From DHVE2 group archaeon (GTDB lineage: Archaea; Thermoplasmatota; Thermoplasmata; Thermoplasmatales; Aciduliprofundaceae): 9,583 bases of DNA. Of this stretch, positions 6,308 to 9,583 are shown in pieces. Positions within the stretch are counted from its first letter, which is position 1; each line of letters opens with the position of its first letter. The notes beneath the pieces were generated by a model that did not search any database, was not told where the DNA came from, and saw only the letters and a list, made by a program, of their open reading frames with translations. Where the stretch lies: assembly GCA_027056155.1 (NCBI GenBank), contig JALULR010000260.1, positions 9,384 through 18,966 on the forward strand. The letters run 5' to 3'. A program made the translations under genes and the position numbers.

Positions 6308-6883
6308 TTATCTCGATTTTTTCCATGTGAGCTCCCATTCACAATGCTCGTCTCCGTTGTGAACGCATTTAGTGTGCACAACTTTGATATCTTTCACATT
6401 GATATTCTCCATCACCCCGTGAAAATACTCGGTAAGAACATCTTGGCAGAAAAACGGTTCAGGGGATACGTCGAAGCCCTTTATTATTCCGTGCCCCTCT
6501 TCAATCACATCCCCCTCGAGCCTGCCGAAATTGTAGAACTCTGGCCAGTACTCTGACGCCTTCCTCATTAGTAACTCCGGCGTTCCGGCCCATTTTATAA
6601 TCATACCCACCACGCCTTTCTTCTTCGCCGCTTCCCTGCTGTTTCTCCTCAGCTCAGCTTTTCCGTATATTTCCTCTATGCCCCTTAGAAATAGAAGAAA
6701 ATCCTTCATGGGAAACATGTCCTTGACCCTTAGATTTTCGAGGTCCGCGGGCCCCCTATATCCTTTCTTTTTCATGTACTCGTATATTTTTTTCACTCCC
6801 TCTGAGCCGTATCTCCTCTTAATATCAGCTATGCGCGCAGCAAAAACACCGCCTGCTACCTTCATGGAGAGGATATCCATCAT
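6308..6883 (-). CDS. DUF2378/V4R-like protein
   Basis: A 191-residue soluble protein with no membrane segment. The N-terminus (MKVAGGVFAARIADIKRRYG, then a helical part) resembles the DUF2378 (TIGR02265) family best known as a large paralogous set in Myxococcus. The end (HTKC-VHNGDEHCEWELTW, Cys at 173 and 181) resembles the closing Cys/Gly/Cys-plus-hydrophobic-strand pattern of V4R and haem-NO-binding-like domains, which sense small molecules or lipids. Function is unknown; a ligand-sensing role is inference. The frame opens at ATG 6904, but that ATG overlaps the TATA box. I chose 6883 since a TATA box centred near 6907 predicts transcription starting about there. ATG 6880 and ATG 6865 (MKVAGG) are alternatives. 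It is divergent from the membrane protein next door, with 107 bases between starts. Confidence 0.75.
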   Translation of the reverse strand: MMDILSMKVAGGVFAARIADIKRRYGSEGVKKIYEYMKKKGYRGPADLENLRVKDMFPMKDFLLFLRGIEEIYGKAELRRNSREAAKKKGVVGMIIKWAGTPELLMRKASEYWPEFYNFGRLEGDVIEEGHGIIKGFDVSPEPFFCQDVLTEYFHGVMENINVKDIKVVHTKCVHNGDEHCEWELTWKKSR

Positions 6884-6903
6884 AATGCTTATATGAATGG
6901 ACA

Positions 6904-6916
6904 TTTTTATAGTTTT
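6904..6916 (-). promoter_or_regulatory. TATA/BRE promoter of the DUF2378/V4R-like gene
   Basis: On the minus strand AAAACTATAAAAA, a strong TATA box with an A-rich upstream element. Its centre is about 25-28 bases from ATG 6883 and ATG 6880, consistent with a leaderless mRNA. Confidence 0.55.
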
Positions 6917-6956
6917 GCATATTCAAATTCAAAACCCGAAAAACGAGTGCTGCAAA

Positions 6957-6967
6957 TCTTTATATCT
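6957..6967 (+). promoter_or_regulatory. TATA promoter of the six-helix membrane protein
   Basis: TCTTTATATCT lies with its centre about 28 bases upstream of ATG 6991. There is no SD between it and the ATG, so a leaderless transcript is likely. Confidence 0.5.
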
Positions 6968-6990
6968 TCTCCCTGCATTTCCCTTTCATT

Positions 6991-7539
6991 ATGAAAATCA
7001 AATACGCGCTCATGGGTGCACTCGTGCTTGTGTTTGTAACGAAGTACATTCAAATTCTGCCAATCACCGGGATAATGAATTCCGCAACACTCTATAACAT
7101 CGCCAATGCCCTCATGGCCATTTCTTTCATTTCTTTAATCGTATTATCATTTTTGCTCTTAGAAGAAAAATGGAAGTGGGAAAATATTGGCGTAGGAGTC
7201 GTGGGCTTTTTGATTTTCATCGGCGACGTTTTTTACCACAATCCCGCCACGTACACCTTCTATAATATATTCCTCGCCACATCTCTTTTCCTTCTCCTGT
7301 ACCCTTTCCATCACTACGAGATAAAGAAGTTCCCGGCCTTCGGATACGCGTTTTTCACAATTTACGTGCTCATGGAAGGCACCGCGATATGGTGGAAAAA
7401 CGCCAACGCCGTTGTTTTCTTCTCGTATCTGACGCTCGCACTAATCATGTTCATTCCGGGAATTTTAAAGATAAAAGAAGGACGAGCGGAAGAAGTGGAA
7501 GAGGCAGCGAAAACCGCGGATACTGTGGAAGTGGCATAA
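6991..7539 (+). CDS. Predicted six-helix integral membrane protein, unknown function
   Basis: I do not recognise the family. The 182-residue protein has about six hydrophobic segments, near residues 5-24, 36-57, 66-83, 90-107, 115-135 and 138-160. The connecting loops are short, followed by a hydrophilic acidic tail (about 162-182, with KEGRAEEVEEAAK). Charged or polar residues within or near the helices include D79 and H83 (GDVFYH), the HHYE pair after helix 4 and E129 in helix 5, which could bind a ligand or metal, but no known motif is seen. ATG 6991 fits a leaderless start from the TATA box at 6957-6967. Codon use leans to C-ending codons (GCC, ATC, TTC, CTC) more than the Elp3 gene next to it, hinting at a different history. 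It is divergent from the DUF2378/V4R-like gene. Confidence 0.8.
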   Translation: MKIKYALMGALVLVFVTKYIQILPITGIMNSATLYNIANALMAISFISLIVLSFLLLEEKWKWENIGVGVVGFLIFIGDVFYHNPATYTFYNIFLATSLFLLLYPFHHYEIKKFPAFGYAFFTIYVLMEGTAIWWKNANAVVFFSYLTLALIMFIPGILKIKEGRAEEVEEAAKTADTVEVA

Positions 7540-7540
7540 T

Positions 7541-7672
7541 TCCTAACAACATCTCTATCTGCTTGTGCTTAATTGCCCGCTTCACTATTTCATCAGATAC
7601 CCTATGTATTACGTGTGCACTCTTTATCCTCTTCCATTTCCTTTCTCTTTTACTGACCCATGTAGGTATATA
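7541..7672 (-). pseudogene. Possible remnant of a TnpB-type transposon gene
   Basis: An intergenic stretch whose minus-strand translation contains SKRERKWKRIKSAHVI followed by HRVSDEIVKRAIKHKQIE. This resembles the part of TnpB (IS200/IS605/IS607 accessory nuclease, the Cas12 relative) where a basic R/K-rich helix leads into the H-x-I-S-x-x-I-V-x-x-A pattern just before the second RuvC motif. The RuvC glutamate motif (IVLEDL-like) is not clearly kept, and there is no start codon, upstream RuvC-I part, zinc finger or transposon end nearby. If real, it is a dead fragment of about 40 codons between the membrane protein and Elp3. The call rests on pattern memory of the family only. Confidence 0.35.
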
Positions 7673-7699
7673 ATGCAACAATAAGGAAGCATGAGAAAA

Positions 7700-7713
7700 C
7701 CTTAAATTATAAC
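7700..7713 (+). promoter_or_regulatory. TATA-like promoter of elp3
   Basis: CCTTAAATTATAAC, an A/T-rich box about 24 bases upstream of GTG 7729. Spacing is slightly short but compatible with a leaderless or nearly leaderless start. The GAGGG at 7721-7725 is only 3 bases from the GTG and is a poor SD. Confidence 0.35.
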
Positions 7714-7728
7714 TGCAGTTGAGGGCAT

Positions 7729-9273
7729 GTGGATTTCTTCTCCGAGCTTGAACAGCTATTTCGCGATGGCAAAATACGTACCAAAGAAGAGCTAGAATAC
7801 TGGAAAAACAAGCTTGCAAAGAAATATCGCATAAAAATGCCACGAAATTCAGAGATACTAAGGAACTTGCCAGATGCTTTCGCTAAAAAGTATCGTCACA
7901 TTCTTGTGAAAAAACCATCAAGGACACTTAGCGGCGTGGCAATTGTGGCTATTATGACTTCACCTTTTCCCTGTCCGCATGGCAAATGCATATACTGCCC
8001 CGGAGGCCCAGATAAGGGCACAGCTCAGAGCTATACCGGGCACGAGCCCGCAGCATTGCGTGCCGCACAATATAATTTTGATCCCTACGAGCAAACTAAG
8101 GCGCGGGTAAGCCAATTAAACACAATTGGGCATGATACCGACAAAATAGACCTCATAATAATGGGTGGCACATTTACCGCAAGGCCACAAAGCTATCAAG
8201 AGTGGTTCGTAAAAAGGGCATTTGATGCGCTTAACGGCGTAAATGCAAAAACGCTAGAAGAGGCACAGTTAATAAACGAAGAGGCAAAAAATAGATGTAT
8301 TGGCTTAACTGTTGAAACACGCCCAGACTGGTTCATGGAGCGAGAAATCGATTTTGCATTAAAACTCGGTGCTACGCGCGTAGAGCTAGGGATCCAGACC
8401 GTGTATGATAAAATATTGGAGTTTGTGAAAAGAGGGCACTCAATCAAAGAAAGCATAATTTCCACACGCTTGGCAAAAGATGCCGGTTTTAAGATTAATT
8501 ACCACATGATGCCCGGGCTTCCGGGGAGCTCGCCAGAGAAGGACTTCATGGCGTTTAAAGAGCTCTTTGAAAATCCGAATTTCAGACCGGACATGCTTAA
8601 AATTTACCCTACACTGGTAGTCAAAGGCACCGAGCTCTATGATATGTGGAAACGCGGAGAGTACCAACCATACACGCTTGAAGAGATGGTTGAGCTATTG
8701 ATTAAGGTGATAAGCATAGTGCCTCCATGGGTGCGGATTCAGAGGATACAGAGGGACATACCTGCAAAATTCATAGAGGCAGGAGTAAAAAAAGGAGATT
8801 TGCGGGCAATCGTTTTGCGTGAGATGGAAAAGCGAGGAATAAGGTGCCCAGATATACGATGTAGAGAAGTAGGTCGCAAAAACGGGCATAACTTTGAGCT
8901 TGTTAGGCGAGATTACGATGCCTCGCGGGGAAAAGAAATATTTCTCTCATTTGAAGATGAAGAAGAGGATTCAATTGCCGCATTTCTAAGGTTGAGAAAG
9001 CCAAGTGATTATGCGCATAGACCGGAAATAAGAGATTCGGCTATTGTACGCGAATTGAAGGTATTTGGCAAGGAGGTGCCCGTTGGAGTGCGGGAAGATA
9101 GCTCATGGCAGCACCATGGGTTGGGGCGAGAGCTCATGAGCGAGGCGGAAAATATAGCAAAAAGTGAGTGGGGCGTTGGGCGGGTGGTAGTCATCAGCGG
9201 CGTGGGGGTTCGCAACTATTATAGAAAGCTGGGCTATGAGCGATTTGGTCCCTACATGGCTAAAAAAATATAG
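7729..9273 (+). CDS. elp3: tRNA uridine(34) acetyltransferase Elp3 (radical SAM + GNAT)
   Basis: Uses a [4Fe-4S]/SAM radical centre and acetyl-CoA to build the carboxymethyl group at C5 of wobble uridine in tRNA. Archaeal Elp3 is thought to act alone, without the other Elongator subunits. The 514 residues contain an N-terminal tRNA-binding helical part (1-60), the radical SAM domain with PCPHGKCIYC (C82, C87, C90; the Elp3 CX4CX2C spacing), GGTFTARP (146-153), LTVETRPD (193-200), VELGIQT (218-224) and MMPGLPGS (260-267), a CPDIRC pair (C373, C378), and a C-terminal GNAT domain (about 395-514) with acetyl-CoA loop QHHGLGRELM (461-470) and NYYRKLGYERFGPYM. The GTG start is forced: an in-frame TGA lies at 7720-7722, the nearby ATG at 7727 is in another frame, and the next in-frame Met is residue 37. 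The length is typical and the gene is intact. Confidence 0.97.
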   Translation: MDFFSELEQLFRDGKIRTKEELEYWKNKLAKKYRIKMPRNSEILRNLPDAFAKKYRHILVKKPSRTLSGVAIVAIMTSPFPCPHGKCIYCPGGPDKGTAQSYTGHEPAALRAAQYNFDPYEQTKARVSQLNTIGHDTDKIDLIIMGGTFTARPQSYQEWFVKRAFDALNGVNAKTLEEAQLINEEAKNRCIGLTVETRPDWFMEREIDFALKLGATRVELGIQTVYDKILEFVKRGHSIKESIISTRLAKDAGFKINYHMMPGLPGSSPEKDFMAFKELFENPNFRPDMLKIYPTLVVKGTELYDMWKRGEYQPYTLEEMVELLIKVISIVPPWVRIQRIQRDIPAKFIEAGVKKGDLRAIVLREMEKRGIRCPDIRCREVGRKNGHNFELVRRDYDASRGKEIFLSFEDEEEDSIAAFLRLRKPSDYAHRPEIRDSAIVRELKVFGKEVPVGVREDSSWQHHGLGRELMSEAENIAKSEWGVGRVVVISGVGVRNYYRKLGYERFGPYMAKKI

Positions 9274-9375
9274 TGCTACGCATGTTTTAATTATGAATAA
9301 TAATGCCGATAACAATAAATACGGCACATAATATGGCGTTATGTAGCTTGAAACTAAAAAATAGAAACCAATTGT

Positions 9376-9380
9376 GGAGG
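9376..9380 (+). promoter_or_regulatory. Ribosome binding site of the CBS-domain gene
   Basis: GGAGG with a 7-base spacer to ATG 9388. It favours that ATG over the in-frame ATG 9382, which is only 1 base from the site. A TATA-like CATAATATGG at 9327-9336 would start a transcript near 9357, giving a leader that includes this site. Confidence 0.7.
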
Positions 9381-9387
9381 AATGAAC

Positions 9388-9583
9388 ATGATTGCCAAAA
9401 ATATAATGAGTAGCTCGGTAGTAACATTGAGCATAGAAGAGACAGTAGGTAACGCACGCAAGATGATGAAAGAATACGCCATAAGCCAGCTTCCTGTGGT
9501 AGAAGGAGGCAAAGTTGTGGGTATAATTACCGAAGAGGATATTGTAAAAAAAAAAAAAAAACACGGCTCAGACACACTATACT
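9388..9583 (+). CDS. CBS-domain protein, 5' part (runs off the window edge)
   Basis: The first 65 residues show the start of a CBS domain: AKNIMSSSVVTLSIEETV, then ARKMMKEYAISQLPVVEGG, then KVVGIITEEDIV. CBS pairs bind adenosine nucleotides and act as energy-sensing regulatory modules or stand-alone proteins; which applies here cannot be told because the rest is outside the window. The start at ATG 9388 has an SD at 7 bases. After EEDIV the frame runs through A16 (9546-9561), encoding five lysines, then HGSDTLY. A one-base length error in that run would change everything downstream, so the last 22 bases are the least certain part of the frame. Confidence 0.85.
   Translation, partial: MIAKNIMSSSVVTLSIEETVGNARKMMKEYAISQLPVVEGGKVVGIITEEDIVKKKKKHGSDTLY

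Noticed and set aside
6021..7672. A tRNA-anchored integrated island between tRNA-Glu and elp3.
   Set aside because: The tRNA 3' end faces the FHA operon, not the odd-composition genes. I see no second copy of the tRNA 3' end and no integrase in the window.
7451..7843. A minus-strand gene of 130 codons across the membrane protein end and elp3 start.
   Set aside because: Only the central intergenic 40 codons look protein-like (the TnpB-type fragment). Both ends are antisense shadows of the two real genes.

Overview
The window looks like a chromosomal segment of a euryarchaeon. The supporting genes are a type II methionine aminopeptidase, an archaeal Elp3, a tRNA-Glu with no encoded CCA, BRE/TATA-type promoters about 25-28 bases upstream of first genes, and several first genes that appear leaderless. 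The moderate G+C, heavy ATA/AGA use and mix of leaderless and Shine-Dalgarno (SD) starts would suit a Thermoplasmata-related lineage such as DHVE2/Aciduliprofundum. That placement is inference only.

Left part (1-5867), all on the minus strand. Transcription runs from the 5' end near 5885 down to 510: an FHA-domain scaffold, a Hanks-type Ser/Thr protein kinase, a PP2C phosphatase, the TsaC/Sua5-type threonylcarbamoyl-AMP synthase, then methionine aminopeptidase. The first three genes are locked together by 4-base stop/start overlaps and form a complete phospho-Thr cycle of writer, eraser and reader. The last two genes are translation housekeeping functions. They have their own TATA box just behind the PP2C stop codon, so they can be transcribed independently of the triad. 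Beyond them lies the 5' part of a winged-helix regulator, cut by the window edge, with its own promoter.

Middle part (5868-6307). It holds the triad promoter, a strikingly G+C-rich intergenic patch with two inverted repeats (5941-6000) that may be an undescribed small RNA, and tRNA-Glu(UUC) with its promoter and T5 terminator.

Right part (6308-9583). A DUF2378/V4R-like small-molecule or signalling-type protein (minus) and a six-helix membrane protein (plus) are divergently transcribed. Their codon use is more C-ending than that of their neighbours. Next to them is a short stretch resembling a decayed piece of a TnpB transposon nuclease. Then follow Elp3 (radical SAM plus GNAT; modifies tRNA wobble uridine) and the start of a CBS-domain protein, which carries an A16 run just before the window ends.

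The most interesting unit is the translationally coupled FHA-kinase-PP2C triad. This set is familiar from bacterial type VI secretion and actinobacterial signalling, but here it sits in an archaeal setting with no secretion genes in view. Its kinase has an unusual P-loop and an unrecognised C-terminal domain.
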